64,000 bases of DNA from Xiphophorus maculatus (taxonomy: Eukaryota > Chordata > Actinopteri > Cyprinodontiformes > Poeciliidae): assembly GCF_002775205.1 (NCBI RefSeq), contig NC_036457.1, positions 4,511,650 to 4,575,649 on the forward strand, in the 5' to 3' direction. Made by a program: the position numbers and the translations under genes. Shown piece by piece: positions 45,101-56,795 of this stretch. Below the pieces are notes generated by a model. The model made no database searches. It saw only the letters and a program-made list of their open reading frames with translations, and had not been told where the DNA came from. Numbering within the stretch: the stretch's first letter is position 1; each line of letters starts with the position of its first letter.

Positions 45101-47266
45101 TTTATTTTGATTGCGATAATTTTTATGATTCATGACCTGAGGATACATGTTGGTTTATAAAACTGGATCATATTTTTACTAAACAATATAGCAAAATGTT
45201 CAGCTTTATAGCTGCTGCTACTAGCTAGCCGGAATCTGCATCATTTTCTGTATAAGAAATGATTTTGAATGTAATCAGACATTGTTTCCTTTTTATTTGA
45301 ACTTTTCTTCAAATTAATAAATGTAATATTGATTATATGAAAGCTCTCTAAATAAAATTTTGACACTTGAGTTTTGCTAACAGCTAAATGTTCATCAATA
45401 AGCTAACTTTAGCCCGAATGATAATTTAACTGATTTAATTACATTTTTCTGCTTTTCCTTGTCAATAATGTTGTCAAAATGTTTTTTATTAAGTCAGAAC
45501 CAGCAGCTTTGTGTGATCGGGTCGTTATAAATAAAGTTTTTCGGATCAGTGACGATGAGTCGGAACTTTACGGCAGTGATGGCGTTCCCGTCGTGGGCGG
45601 CGACTGCCAGGTCCAGCAGCAGCAGTTTGTCCTGCAGGGAGCGAAACTTCTCCAGAGTCACGCCCTGCGGGACACAAACAAGGAGGTTCTGGTTCTGGTT
45701 CTGGTCGGCCCGCTCGGCGCACGCCGCCGGGTCGCTTACCTTCCCCTGCTGCAGCCTCTGAACCGTCTCCTCTGCCGACCAATCGCTGACCAGATCCTAA
45801 TGACATCATCAAGAGAAATGAAGAGGAAAGCAACAGAAACCAGATGGCAGACTATAATCAGATTACACTGTAATCAGATTACCTTGTACTCTGATTTGGG
45901 TTTTCGGAGCTCAGGAGTGTAGAGGCGTAGCGACGGGTCGCCGAGGACTGAAACAGAACAACGTTAGCATCGCTATGTGACTCACTGACTCGTTCGTTCG
46001 TTCGTTCATCTGACTCACCGTCGTTGAAGGTCTGCAGGTTTCCTCCTTTTGGTTTCCCTGGAAACAGAGCAAAGGTCGGTCACATGACCACTCCAGCTGG
46101 GTGACAAATCGATTTCATCGATTAATCATATTTTTGGTTGGTCCAGATTTGATTCTGCATGACGTCCTGTTGACCAGCTAGCCCCGCCCCCCCAGTCACG
46201 TGACCAGCTAGCCCCGCCCCCTGGTCACATGACCAGCTAACCCCGCCTCCCGGTCACGTGACCTGATCACGGTCTCACCTTTGAACAGAGAACTCAGAGA
46301 AATGCCCGACTGGCTCTTGCCGAGCGACGGCGTTTCTGTGGAGATCTTGGGGAAGGCGGGCTCTCTGTCTGCCCTCTGATTGGACGCCGCCATCTCTTTG
46401 ACTGACCATGATATACCTGAGCACACAGGAGCCACAGGTGAGCAGCCAATCAGAGCGGAGGAACCCCAACAGGTGGGAGGGAGGCGGACTTACTGCCGAC
46501 AGGTTCTCCGCTCCAGCTGACCCGCTCCCAGTCTTCCTCTCCGTCTTCGGCCAGCAGGGGGCCGATGCTGTTCACCGCCTTCTTGGTCTCCTTCAGCTGA
46601 AAACCAGAAACCAGAACAGGAAATAAAAACGTGATGTCAAAATGAAAAAATTCATGATTAAAAATCTAACTTTTGATAACTTTAATCTGTGAGGAGGGGA
46701 AAAAAAGAGATAAAAATCTGAAAAGTGCGGCGTGCATTTGTATTCAACTTGACCATTGTTTGTTGTAAAACAGCAGAACTTCAGATTGATGGAGAACATA
46801 TGAGAAATCTTGCTACAGATTCTCAGTTGTAATAGTGGGTCTAGACTTTGACTAGGCCATTGATCTAAACCAGGGATTGCCTATATATAATTTTTTTTAT
46901 TTAAAGGACATTTAATTTTTTAATTGCATGTTATGTTTTTAATCATTCAATAATACGTATATAAATAATTACACATATGTATTTCATTGTATATTTCTGT
47001 CTGTAATTTTGTCAAACCCCCCAGCTGTTGGTCCACACCATTAAATACACTGAGCGTTTGCCATAGAACCGAAGGATCTGGACTTTCAGTAGCTTTGTTT
47101 CTGTTTTTGTTCCATAAACGGAACCCGAACCTCTCCTCGCGCTTTTGGATTCTGGTTCTGGTTCCGGTCTTACCGCACTCAGCTCATCATCTGCATCATC
47201 GAAAGTGAAGGCGTTGTATTTGCTGCTGTTCCAGTAGTCTTCCTCGTCCGCCTTACTCTTCATCAT
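42102..47266 (-). CDS. vipas39: VIPAS39 (SPE-39/VIPAR), VPS33B partner in endolysosomal trafficking, complete gene
   Basis: Minus-strand exons with agreeing phases: 47266-47174, 46596-46494, 46416-46279, 46057-46019, 45947-45883, 45796-45740, 45664-45572, 44868-44835, 44762-44660, 44565-44538, 44031-43958, 43804-43729, 43488-43354, 43262-43221, 43152-42976, 42489-42400, 42303-42199, 42122-42102. They encode 490 residues; human VIPAS39 has 493. The N-terminus is acidic ([20 protein letters not shown]) with [16 protein letters not shown]. The C-terminal half is a Vps16-C-like helical region: [67 protein letters not shown], ending QIRWKN. The protein pairs with VPS33B in the CHEVI complex, needed for lysosome-related organelle and polarity cargo delivery. 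The gene looks intact. The start is the first of two tandem ATGs right after the acceptor. Confidence 0.96.
42150..42159. promoter_or_regulatory. vipas39: GTCACGTGAC palindrome (CLEAR-type site) in the last vipas39 intron
   Basis: A perfect GTCACGTGAC decamer, the consensus bound by TFEB-type bHLH-Zip factors at lysosomal genes. It lies in the short last intron. Function is inferred from motif identity only. Confidence 0.4.
43834..43858 (+). repeat. (AAAC)n microsatellite
   Basis: Six AAAC units in a vipas39 intron. Confidence 0.9.
44611..44657 (+). repeat. 10-bp tandem repeat beside a vipas39 donor
   Basis: AGTCCAGGTG repeated about 4.7 times, ending three bases from the donor of exon 44762-44660, whose donor (GTCTGG) is itself unusual. 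Confidence 0.9.
45991..46008 (+). repeat. (CGTT)n microsatellite
   Basis: Four CGTT units immediately downstream (minus sense) of the donor of exon 46057-46019. Confidence 0.85.
46172..46262 (+). repeat. 29-30 bp tandem repeat carrying CLEAR-type E-boxes
   Basis: Three copies of GACCAGCTAGCCCCGCCCCC plus a palindromic end. Two copies carry perfect GTCACGTGAC (46195-46204 and 46253-46262); the middle copy has GTCACATGAC. It fills the vipas39 intron between exons 46416-46279 and 46057-46019. Confidence 0.9.
46700..46880 (+). mobile_element. Tc1-like element relic
   Basis: AAAAATCTGAAAAGTGCGGC then GTGCATTTGTATTCAAC is the complement of the end sequence also seen near 5935-5980, followed by GATTCTCAGTTGTAATAG and CTAGACTTTGACTAGGCC, a known non-coding part of a fish Tc1 family. 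Vipas39 intron. Confidence 0.6.
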
Positions 47267-47588
47267 CTGGACACACAGAACCAAACCGAGCTTACAGAAC
47301 CCTTTCCGGACCAGTTTAACTCACACACGGTCCGGTTCTGCTGCTGACACTGGACCCGACGCTGTGATGATGCGTTCAGGGCCAGCAGTTTATTCTGGCA
47401 GACTGTATTTTGATTTGTTAGCATGCTAGCAGGCTAACAGAAACGTAACAATCTAAGTAGTTTTTCCCGCCGTGACAAACCGCAGGAACTGTGACGTCAT
47501 CCTGGGGTTTAATGACGTAATGACAGGCTTCATAAAAACCCGCTGGATATGAAACAATTATCGATCAGGATCGATCAGCTGTTATTAC

Positions 47589-48097
47589 CTTGTTCACCTG
47601 ACGTTGCTCCTCACTTTCTCCCGGATTTCGACGTCACAATTTCCGGGTGCGCAGGGAGTTGTAGTGGATAGACGCTGCCTTCCTTGACAGAAACAAATCT
47701 TCTTCTTTTCTTCTTCTCTTGATGTTATTGGCGCTACAGGAACAAATCGTTCCTTTTCATCTCTCCTCTCCTTCTTTCTTATTGCTGAATCTTGACCTTT
47801 GACCTTAACTGAGGCAGTCAAAGCTTTAGAACTAGTTCTGTGAATCTGTGGCGTCCATATTTTGTTATTAAGATGGGCTGATATTTAAATACTTGGAAAA
47901 CAATTTTTTAAAAATCTTTCTGGTGATGTGTGAAACGTCAACGCTGCTTTTATTTTGTCAACCTGTTTTATTTTGAAAGTCTGTATGGAGAGCAGCAGCT
48001 CCGGTTTCAGCTGCTGTGGGTCAAACCTCAGACTGAGGGACTCCCAGTCCAGTTCTGGTTCTCTGGATCGATCCGGTCCGGAGTTTATCCATCATCG
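47589..48097. promoter_or_regulatory. Shared head-to-head promoter of vipas39 and ahsa1
   Basis: The two genes diverge here. On the minus strand a likely non-coding vipas39 first exon ends AACAAG|GTAATA at 47589. Just upstream, CCACTACAACTCCCTGCGC (complement of 47649-47667) fits the ZNF143/STAF site, next to a CGTCA half-CRE (about 47630) and a TTCCGG ETS-type site. A full CRE, TGACGTCA, sits at 47492-47499 in the first vipas39 intron. CpG-type bidirectional promoters with these sites are typical of housekeeping pairs; human AHSA1 and VIPAS39 are also neighbours. Confidence 0.65.
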
Positions 48098-50346
48098 ATG
48101 GCCAAGTGGGGGGAAGGGGACCCTCGGTGGATCGTTGAGGAAAGAGCTGATGCCACCAACGTCAACAACTGGCACTGGTCAGTGAAACATTGAGCACTGA
48201 GTGAGGCTTTTATTTTGAAATTCTACTCTTAGAGAGTTGAAATATTTTCACCTTAAAAGTTGTATAGAAGTTTCTAAATGCTAATAAATCCTGCACCTGA
48301 AGGCAAGAAACTGCCAATGGAAACTGGTCTCCATGTTGGTTTCCATAGTAACGCTCAGACAGAAGCAGAACCCTCCAGAATGACCCGAGGGGTAAATCTG
48401 GAGCGGTTATTTTAGGGTGCAGCGTTATGAGACCCGGCAGCTCGGCACTTGTGCAGATATTTTTAAACGCTGTGATGTCAGAGGTGGGCGGAGCCAGTTC
48501 GTTCACTCTGTTGCCGTCTTCCCTGTCAGGACGGAGCGGGATGTCACGGCCTGGTCCTCGGACCGCCTCCGTCAGCTGCTGCTGGGCGTCCGGGTGGAGG
48601 GGTCAGAGGGCGTCTGCGAGGTCACAGAGGTCAGCAGGCTGGACGGAGAGGCGTCCATCAACAACCGCAAAGGAAAACTCTTCTTCTTCTATGAGTTCCA
48701 ACTGAGGGCCAACTGGTTAGGTCTGTGATGTCACTGATGATGCAACACCACCGAGGCTCCTGATAGGGCGACACTGATGATGTCATCCATTCCAGGGACG
48801 TCCTGCAGTGGACTGAAGTACCGAGGGACCATTGACGTCCCCAACCTGTCCGATGAGAACGATGAAGACGACCTTGACGTGAGTCAGTTGACCTTCAGTC
48901 TAGCACTCGTCTAGCTGCCTTGTTGACGTTGCGTTGCTCCGTTTGGTCCAGATCTCGGTGTCTCTGTGTAAGGACCAGCCCAGCACCCCACTGCTGGACC
49001 TGATGAAGAGGTCTGGTGGTAAGGAGGTCCGCAGGGTTCTGGGCCAGTACGTCCGTGACCTTAAATCAGGTCTGCTGTCCACAGACAATCACCATCAGTT
49101 ATTTAGGCGGGGATAATGAACATCACAGCAAAGTTGACCTTTAACCTCTCAGATTTCAGTCAGGGGATGATCCTTCCCACTGCTGACGGGCAGAAACCAT
49201 CCACACCTGTGGCGAGCAAGAAGAACCAGGTCAAATCCAGTAAAACTCAGGTACAGTCCACCTGTTGACCCGACCAAGCTGATTCTGACTGGACCTGAAC
49301 ATCGTCTCCATGTCGTCCTCAGGTTAGCTCAGACGCTAGGCGCTCATCCAGCCCAGCTACCTGTCCCACAGGTGTTAGCATCCAGACCTGCAGCTTCAGC
49401 CTGAAGGAAACGTTCCAGACCTCTGCTGATGAACTCTACAGGACCTTCATCAACCAGGAGGTACCGACCAACACAGACCCAGCTAAGGAATCACCAAGCG
49501 TTAGCTCACACAGGTAGACGGTGGTGGCCGATGCTAACTAAAATGTTAGCTAAGTTACCCTGCAGCGCTGTACCATCCCAGCGCCGGTGGGGTTGTTAGC
49601 CCAGGATACCAGATATCCTTGGACTGCCTCTGAGGGCTACCAACAAGGCACTTAGCGAAAGCTAACGCTAAAGTGCTACACCGTCACTAACATGGCAAGA
49701 TTCTGGGATCACTAGACGTTTCCAAAGTTAGCCAAAGCTCTAAAGCGCTCTAAAAAAAAGTATTAGCAGCAGAACGCCCACTACTGGCCAACATCCTGCA
49801 TGTCGTAGACCTGTCCTTCCTCCAAATGGCCTCAGAACCAGGTTCTGACCCATGAGGGCGCCATCTGATGCGGTTCTTCTGCGCTTTGTCCAGTTTGTTC
49901 AGGTGTTTACGCGCTCAGCAGCGACTGTTGACGCCCGGCGAGGAGGAAAGTTCCTTCTTCTTGACGGCAGCGTCAGTGGAGAGTTCACAGAGCTGGTGAG
50001 GCCTCAGTCCTTGTCGGACATTAATTTGTTCCATGTTGGCGTAACCAGATGGTTTCTCTCTGAAGGTTCCAGACCAGAGGATTGAGATGAGGTGGCGCTT
50101 CAGGACTTGGCCCAGCGGTGAGTCTGATGCCATGAAGTGTTGCTGCTGCTGCATGCAGATCGCCTGAGTCCTCTGGTTGCTCCATCAGAGCACTGCGCCA
50201 CCATCAGGCTGGAGCTGGTAGACAGAGGAGACGAGACGGAGCTGGAGCTGGAGGGCCGAGGAGTTCCTGCTGGAGAGGAGGAGACCACCAGGGAGGGCTG
50301 GAGGCGCTTTTACCTGCAGGCCATCAAACAAACCTTTGGATACTGA
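48098..50346 (+). CDS. ahsa1: Activator of Hsp90 ATPase, AHSA1 (Aha1), complete gene
   Basis: Nine exons with agreeing phases: 48098-48177, 48530-48720, 48796-48878, 48952-49069, 49153-49250, 49323-49460, 49894-49995, 50066-50117, 50189-50346. They encode 339 residues; human AHSA1 has 338. It opens MAKWGEGDPRWIVEERADAT, then NNWHW. The Aha1 N-terminal domain (about 1-160) contains CEVTEVSRLDGEASINNRKG and binds the Hsp90 middle domain. A Ser/Lys-rich linker follows, then an SRPBCC-type C-terminal domain: LKETFQTSADELYRTF, GGKFLLLDGSVSGEFTEL, MRWRFRTWP and IKQTFGY, which ends the protein. It raises Hsp90 ATPase turnover in the cytosol. The final residues after GY seen in mammals are missing, a minor tail difference. 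The start matches the family N-terminus. Confidence 0.96.
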
Positions 50347-52360
50347 GAGGGCCTGAACCCTGAGGAACGCCTCAGCGGCTCCAACTGAGCCTGTAAAGTC
50401 TCATTTCTGTTATTGCCTCTGGAAGAACACTTAGTGTCCTAAAGGAACATGAGTGCTTTCATAAAATCTCCTGCTGCTCGTTTCTGTCCAAGGTTCGTCC
50501 AGAAAGTCGGTGCCCTTGATGGGCAACTTCTACTGAAAGCCACAATGAAGAACCTGAAAAAACGTATCTGTTCAAAGTGTTGTAACTTTTTACAGTGTTT
50601 GTTCTGAGCTAATGGAGCTATTCCTTAAGGAACCGGTGCTAACTAAAAAGTTAGCTACGCTAACACTACAGCACCAATCATAAACAGTTCTGCTAATGCT
50701 AACGTGCTATAGAAATATAGCGTTTAGTGGAAGCTAATGCTAAACTAACTTTAACCAATAAGATTTTATGTGGAATGAAAACAATGTTAAGCAATTAAAA
50801 TCAAACCTGCCCTTAAAAGACTAAAACCTTTCAGCACCAATTTAATTTTGACTTTATAATTTACATATTCTTATAATGATATTGCAATACTAAATATTGT
50901 GTATCTTGTTTTAAATAAAGTTATTGGGGGAAAAGTAGAATAAGAGGAAAGGAAATAGATCTACTGTATAAACAGACTTCAAAATAAGAGCATGAGAATT
51001 GCAAGTTGATGGATCTAAACCAGGAGTATATAAAGTGTTGTTGGTCTTTCAAAAGAAAGCTTTTGTATACTTTTCAAAATAAAGGTTTTGCAGTGAGCTA
51101 ATTGTGTTTTATGACCATCATATCTACTACATTGTAACGAGATAATAAACAGTTTTAGTTCAATATTTATTTTTCATTGTGATTCAGAAAGACTTTACAT
51201 GGAATTAAGAAAAAGCGTTGGATGTTTAACAAAGTGATCAGATATAAAACCAATCAAGTCAATTTTTGCTGGTGACAGTTTTATTTCTTTAAACTGCAGT
51301 TTGGTCTTAAATAAAAGTGCATAACATTTAACAGAATAAGTTGTTCAACAAATTACTGTTAAACTTGCACAATAAAATAAGGAAAACAGTAATTTTTAAA
51401 TAAAATTGAAATGAAATTGTTTTTGGGGGAGTTTGACCTTTAGTTTGAGAAAACATCTAGTTTATATTTCACTGCTTTTATTAACTATTTGGATGTACTG
51501 ATGTTTATTATCTTTTGTTTTCTTCTGCACAGCTCTGTGTGATTTGTTTTGAAAGATGCTATGTAAGGTAAAAGTAAGTAAAATGTTATTTTTATAGCAC
51601 CTTTCACAGACATGTAGATCACAAAGGCAAACAAAACTAGTTTATCCTAGTTTTCCTTCTACCTGTGGAAAAGCTACTGAGTCGAACATCTTCAGTTTAA
51701 AAATGCTGAGAATTGGCAGCATGTTGGTGCAGGAAGAGAACCCAACCCAAACCCAGGAAACGGTGTGCCAGAAGACATTTGGGCAAAAGAAAGACAACAA
51801 ATATAAAATATTAGAGAAAATGTGAAACTGACACCGCAGTGCCGCCCCCTAGTGGCTGCCAGGCCGAACAGCATGTCTCATATTTATAGATTCTGTATTT
51901 ATGAAAAACATCAACATGAAAAACTGCAGTCAGTCCACATAAAGAATAAACTATGTTCCTCCAGCAGGAAGAGCTCTGAGTGATAATAGAAACGGTTTAC
52001 AAACTAAATATTTAGTTTGTAAACTAAGTACTCGGCTTGTTTAGCTTGCCAATTAAATATTTTGCTTGCTATCTAAATAATTAGCATTTAGCTTGTTAAC
52101 TAAAGATTAACAATCTTTAGACTAAAGCTGAAATTTTATGCTTCAAACTAAATATTTATTTTGAAGCTAAATATTTATTAACCCACTACCAATTATTTAG
52201 CTTGAAACTGTAACATTTATGAATGAATAAATTTGACTTTTTCTCTCCATTTTTCTCTCATAAGAGGCTAAATAATCCAAATTATTGCTGTTAATCTTTG
52301 ACTTTCTTTACATCAACGCCTCAGGTTTCAGAGCTGCCATCCTGCGTTTCTCCTGCAGCT
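50347..52360. other. ahsa1 3' flank and AT-rich intergenic DNA
   Basis: The ahsa1 3' UTR begins at 50347; AATAAA at 50914-50919 is a possible polyadenylation signal, though an earlier end cannot be excluded. Beyond it the DNA is AT-rich, with copies of the CTTCAAAATAA motif at about 50976 and 51072 and AAATATTTAG palindromes from 51995 to 52210. No exon seen. Confidence 0.5.
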
Positions 52361-53184
52361 CAGCTGAACTAAACAGCTGAACTAAATAACTGAACTAAAC
52401 AACTGAACTAAACAACTGAACTAAATGCCTGAACTAAATAATTGAACTAAATGCCTGAACTAAATAACTGAACTAAACAACTGAACTAAATAACTGAACT
52501 AAACAGCTGAACTAAACAACTGAACTAAATGCCTGAACTAAATAATTGAACTAAATGCCTGAACTAAATAACTGAACTAAACAACTGAACTAAACAACTG
52601 AACTAAACAACTGAACTAAATGCCTGAACTAAATAATTGAACTAAATGCCTGAACTAAATAACTGAACTAAACAACTGAACTAAATAACTGAACTAAACA
52701 ACTGAACTAAACAGCTGAACTAAACAACTGAACTAAATGCCTGAACTAAATAATTGAACTAAATGCCTGAACTAAATAACTGAACTAAACAACTGAACTA
52801 AACAACTGAACTAAATGCCTGAACTAAATAATTGAACTAAATGCCTGAACTAAATAACTGAACTAAACAACTGAACTAAATAACTGAACTAAACAACTGA
52901 ACTAAACAACTGAACTAAACAGCTGAACTAAACAACTGAACTAAATGCCTGAACTAAATAATTGAACTAAATGCCTGAACTAAATAACTGAACTAAACAA
53001 CTGAACTAAACAACTGAACTAAATGCCTGAACTAAATAATTGAACTAAATGCCTGAACTAAATAACTGAACTAAACAACTAAACTAAACAACTGAACTAA
53101 ATAACTGAACTAAACAACTGAACTAAATGCCTGAACTAAATAATTGAACTAAACAACTGAACTAAACAACTGAACTAAATGCCT
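52361..53184 (+). repeat. 12-bp minisatellite, about 68 units
   Basis: Tandem CTGAACTAAACA-type 12-mers occupy 824 bp. Variants (AACTGAACTAAA, AATTGAACTAAA, GCCTGAACTAAA, CAGCTGAACTAAA) occur in a recurring order, giving a higher-order structure of about 60-130 bp. Confidence 0.97.
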
Positions 53185-53475
53185 CGGCTCTGTGGAGGCA
53201 GGTGATGATTCAGGCTGCAGGACAGCAGATCTGCAGGAACTGAAACAGGAGAAACGTTTCAGCCGGACAGAAAGTGAAGCTTCATCAGATGGAGGTGAGA
53301 AGTGATCTGACCCACATGGTGCCCAGCGCAGCCCGGGGCCCGGGGCCAGGCCGGGTCCAGGCCAGGAGGCGTGCTGACGGGTAACATGTTGCATCGCAGC
53401 GTGACTCTGTGAACCGATGACGCCGAGCAGAACCAGGAATATCACAGGCAGACAGGAGTCCACCTCAGTCGTCAC
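53149..53475 (-). other. Open frame with a hydrophobic leader but no ATG (doubtful)
   Basis: On the minus strand, an open frame of 108 codons contains SCLPVIFLVLLGVIGSQSHA, resembling a signal peptide, and a dibasic RLKR before a Cys pair (FSCFSSC). Its first codon is GTG, there is no ATG upstream in frame, and its end runs into the 12-bp repeat. Without a splice partner or homologue I do not call it a gene. Confidence 0.15.
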
Positions 53476-53799
53476 GGAAAAGCTTCAAAAACACATTTTC
53501 TGTCTCTGCACTGCAGAGTTTCTGCTGCAGATTCTGTTTTTTATTTTCCTTCCAGGAAAATGTTTGTTTGACCTCCAGCTTTAATAAAAGTTTAACGTCT
53601 GTTTGTGGAATAAAACCTGATTTCTGTGGAGATGAAGGACGAAATACAGACAAGCTGCAGCTTTTAGGCCTTAAATTTCAGATTATAAAGAAAATAATCT
53701 GTTTATCTTTTATATAACAGCAATAATCTATTTAGTCTTTTACAAGAGAAAAAAGTCATGTTTTAACAATGTTCATTTATAAATGTCAGTTTCAAGTTG

Positions 53800-55080
53800 A
53801 ACATTTAGTTAGCTTACTAGCTAAATATTTGCTTTCAAACTAAGTAAATATTTAGCTCCAACTTAAATATTTAGTTTGCAAGGTGCTTGTAGACTAAATA
53901 TTTAGCTCTTTAGTTTGTTTAGTTATAAACTAACATTTATGAATGAATGAAAATGAGACTGAAATATGAGCCTCCATTTTCTTCTGATTATAACAATAAC
54001 AGATTATTGCAGATCATTTTGAACGTTTTTAACATTCAAACATCAGCAGAGATTTTTATTAAAGAATCATTTTTCTGTTTTGATGAGTCTGAATTCAGTG
54101 TTTCTGTGTCCAACCAGCAGATCCTCAGGGTGACATCATGACTGTTTCCATGGTTCTGGCTCCGTCTCCATCAGCTGTGAGGAACAGTTTGGCCCGCAGG
54201 ACGCCGCCATGATGCCACCTGGCGCCGCCATCACTGCAGAGCCTCACATGACTGACTGTAAGCTGCTTCACATTCTGATGCTAACCGCTAACTGAGGCTT
54301 CCTGTGATCAAACCTCCATCAGCTGCCATGAAGCAGCTCCTCCAACCGGGTCTGCAGGGTTCTGGATTCTCATGTTTCGGTTCCACAGATTGGGCTGCAG
54401 AGGCTAAATCAAACCGGCCCGTTAGTCCATAAACTTCTGAAACGTCCTGATTATCTTTCCCACTTCTCTGTCCTGGATCTGTGGTTAACCAACTGATTAT
54501 TTAGATCCAAACTGAATATTTAGCTGTGCAGTAGCTAAATGTTTAGCTAAATATAACAGAACTGCTGACTTTAGGTTACATTTAGTTTGCTATATTTCGC
54601 ATTAGGCTAACTGTTTAGCTAACTATTTAGCCCCACGCTAAATGTTTACATCTGAGCTAGCTAAATATTTAACTAAATGTAACAGAGCTGCTACGTAACT
54701 TATTTAGCTTGCTAACTGAATATTTAGTTCCAAGCTAAATATTTAGCTCAATAAAACTTGATAAATAGTTAGCAGCTAAACATTTAGCTTAGTTAGTTTA
54801 GCTTGGTGAGATGTAGTTAAATATGTAGCTAGCTCACAGCTAGATTTGGAGTTTGAAGCTAAACAGTTAGCTAGCATGCTAAATATTTATGTTGACGATA
54901 AATATTTAGTTGTCTTTATATAACATAAAGATTAAATACTGAGATAATATTCCGTTAGAAAGATTAAATTTTATCTTGATAACTAAATATTTAACTTGAT
55001 GCTAAATATTTAGTTAGTAACCTAAATATCTAACTTTCTAACTAAATATTTAGTTTGAATCTGTGACGTTTATTAATAAA
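53800..55080. repeat. Clusters of AAATATTTAG palindromes
   Basis: GCTAAATATTTAGCT-like palindromes recur dozens of times, most densely at 53800-53945 and 54490-55080. Similar clusters lie at 4385-4470, 51995-52210 and 61265-61590. They are degenerate and not in fixed register. Confidence 0.7.
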
Positions 55081-56742
55081 TGAATCACTTGGTTAAAATG
55101 TGACTTTGAAAATGAACCCATTGTTTCTCTTAAGACAGGATTATTTTTATTATTTATTGCTGTGAGTTTCTGACTGTAACTTTTCAGACATCATGTTGTT
55201 TTAACCTGGGTTGGTTTCTAGGACCTTCTGCTCCCAAACAGCTTTTATTTTGTAATCCAGGCTGAGAATCAGGTTTTAATCATGACAGTGAAAACACATC
55301 TGATCCCAGTGAGGAGGCCGATCTGCGGCTCCACTCAGACCTCAGCAGGATGGGACTTTTCCAGTAAACAACTTATCTCCGTCCACATCTGGGACCAATT
55401 ACACACACAGTACAAAATATGCTGATTCAAAATTTACACCTGCTTTTGTTTTTTTGTATTTTCCTCCGGTCCAGAGAGGAATCCAGAAAGAGCCCAGTCA
55501 GCAGGTTTCTGGTGCCAGCTGCTACCAGGAAGCGTTTGGCTGGAAGCTCTGCAGTTTCCAGCCCTAAAGGTGTTCTTCGCCTGCTTTCATTCACTAGTGG
55601 CTTTATTTTTCATAAATCTCTGCGTCAAAATGACTCACTGGACGTTTTTCTTTTCCTGGGCTCCAAGTTTTCCTGAACTCCTTCCAGGAAACGGAAGGAC
55701 AGTTTCTAATTCTCCCAAACAATCCCAGATGTAGTTCCTCGGACGGCCACTAGGTGTCAGTGTGTAATTGGCGCTGCTGTGGTTCTCTTCTTCTCGATTT
55801 AGAGTTTTTTTCATATTTAAATGTATTTTGTTGAAAATGAAATTAAAAGTTTTTTGTTAATATAATTTAACTCCATCTAATTATTTCTGCGCCTCCCTGC
55901 AGGGGGCGCCGCAGCGCCTCTACCTCCTCATCCTCTTCACCTTCGTCCCTCTGATTTCTGGTTTTAGCAGTTAAATGTGGACGGCCTTTTATGAGGAAAT
56001 TAAAAATGTAATCTTCATTTTCTCTCTGTTCTCTGGTCTCATTTGTTCCAGATATTTATAGAACAGAAACACAAACTGAAGGTGGTGAACGTTTCTCTGC
56101 TCCTCTTTCACAGACCTCCTCTCTTCAACCGGATTTTTCTTTGGCTTCTTTTGTGACGCTAAATTTGACCTTTTTCTTGTCTTTTCTCCTTTTCTCTGTT
56201 TTTTATGCTCAGCCTCTTATTTCCTCAGTGTTCATGTAAAATATCGTCATACCTTTTCCTTTTCTGTCTTCATATTTTCTTTGTCAAAGCGTTCCATCTC
56301 ATCCTTTCCGTCATGTTTTTAATTCATCCTCTTTAATCTCTCTTCGATCCTCCATCTTGTAATTTCATTTCAGCTTCTTGATGCCTCTTGTTTTATTACT
56401 TTAAAGTACGGTGGCCAGCAAGGCGAAAACGCTTCGCAAAGTTGTGGTATAGGTCTTAAATGTAATTCATAATAGTCTTTAAAAGTCTTAAATTTGTGTG
56501 AACTAAATCTGCATTACAGAGAGTCCGTGGCGATGAAAGGTCAAAGGTAAAGGTTGGGTTTTGTTTCTGTCTTTAAAAACAAAATATTTAAATTTAGGGT
56601 GAATTTTCAATCAGAGATGTTTTTCCGTCCCTCAGATCCGTTTGGACCGAAGCATGAAGAGCCGGTGCCGCTTTGTTTTCTCTTTTTCATCCCTGGTAGC
56701 TAAAAATGGAAAGTTGTTTATTCCAAAGAGCAGATGCCTCTA

Positions 56743-56764
56743 CGACACACACACACACGTTAGC

Positions 56765-56794
<30 letters not shown>
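56743..56794. repeat. Inverted CA/GT microsatellite
   Basis: (AC)7-8 followed after GTTAGCAGG by (TG)12-13, so the two runs are complementary and could fold as a hairpin. Confidence 0.9.

Positions 56795-56795
<1 letters not shown>

Noticed and set aside
55895-55975. Hydrophobic frame GAPQRLYLLILFTFVPLISG after an AG
   Set aside because: Very short, no donor or partner exon and no family resemblance.
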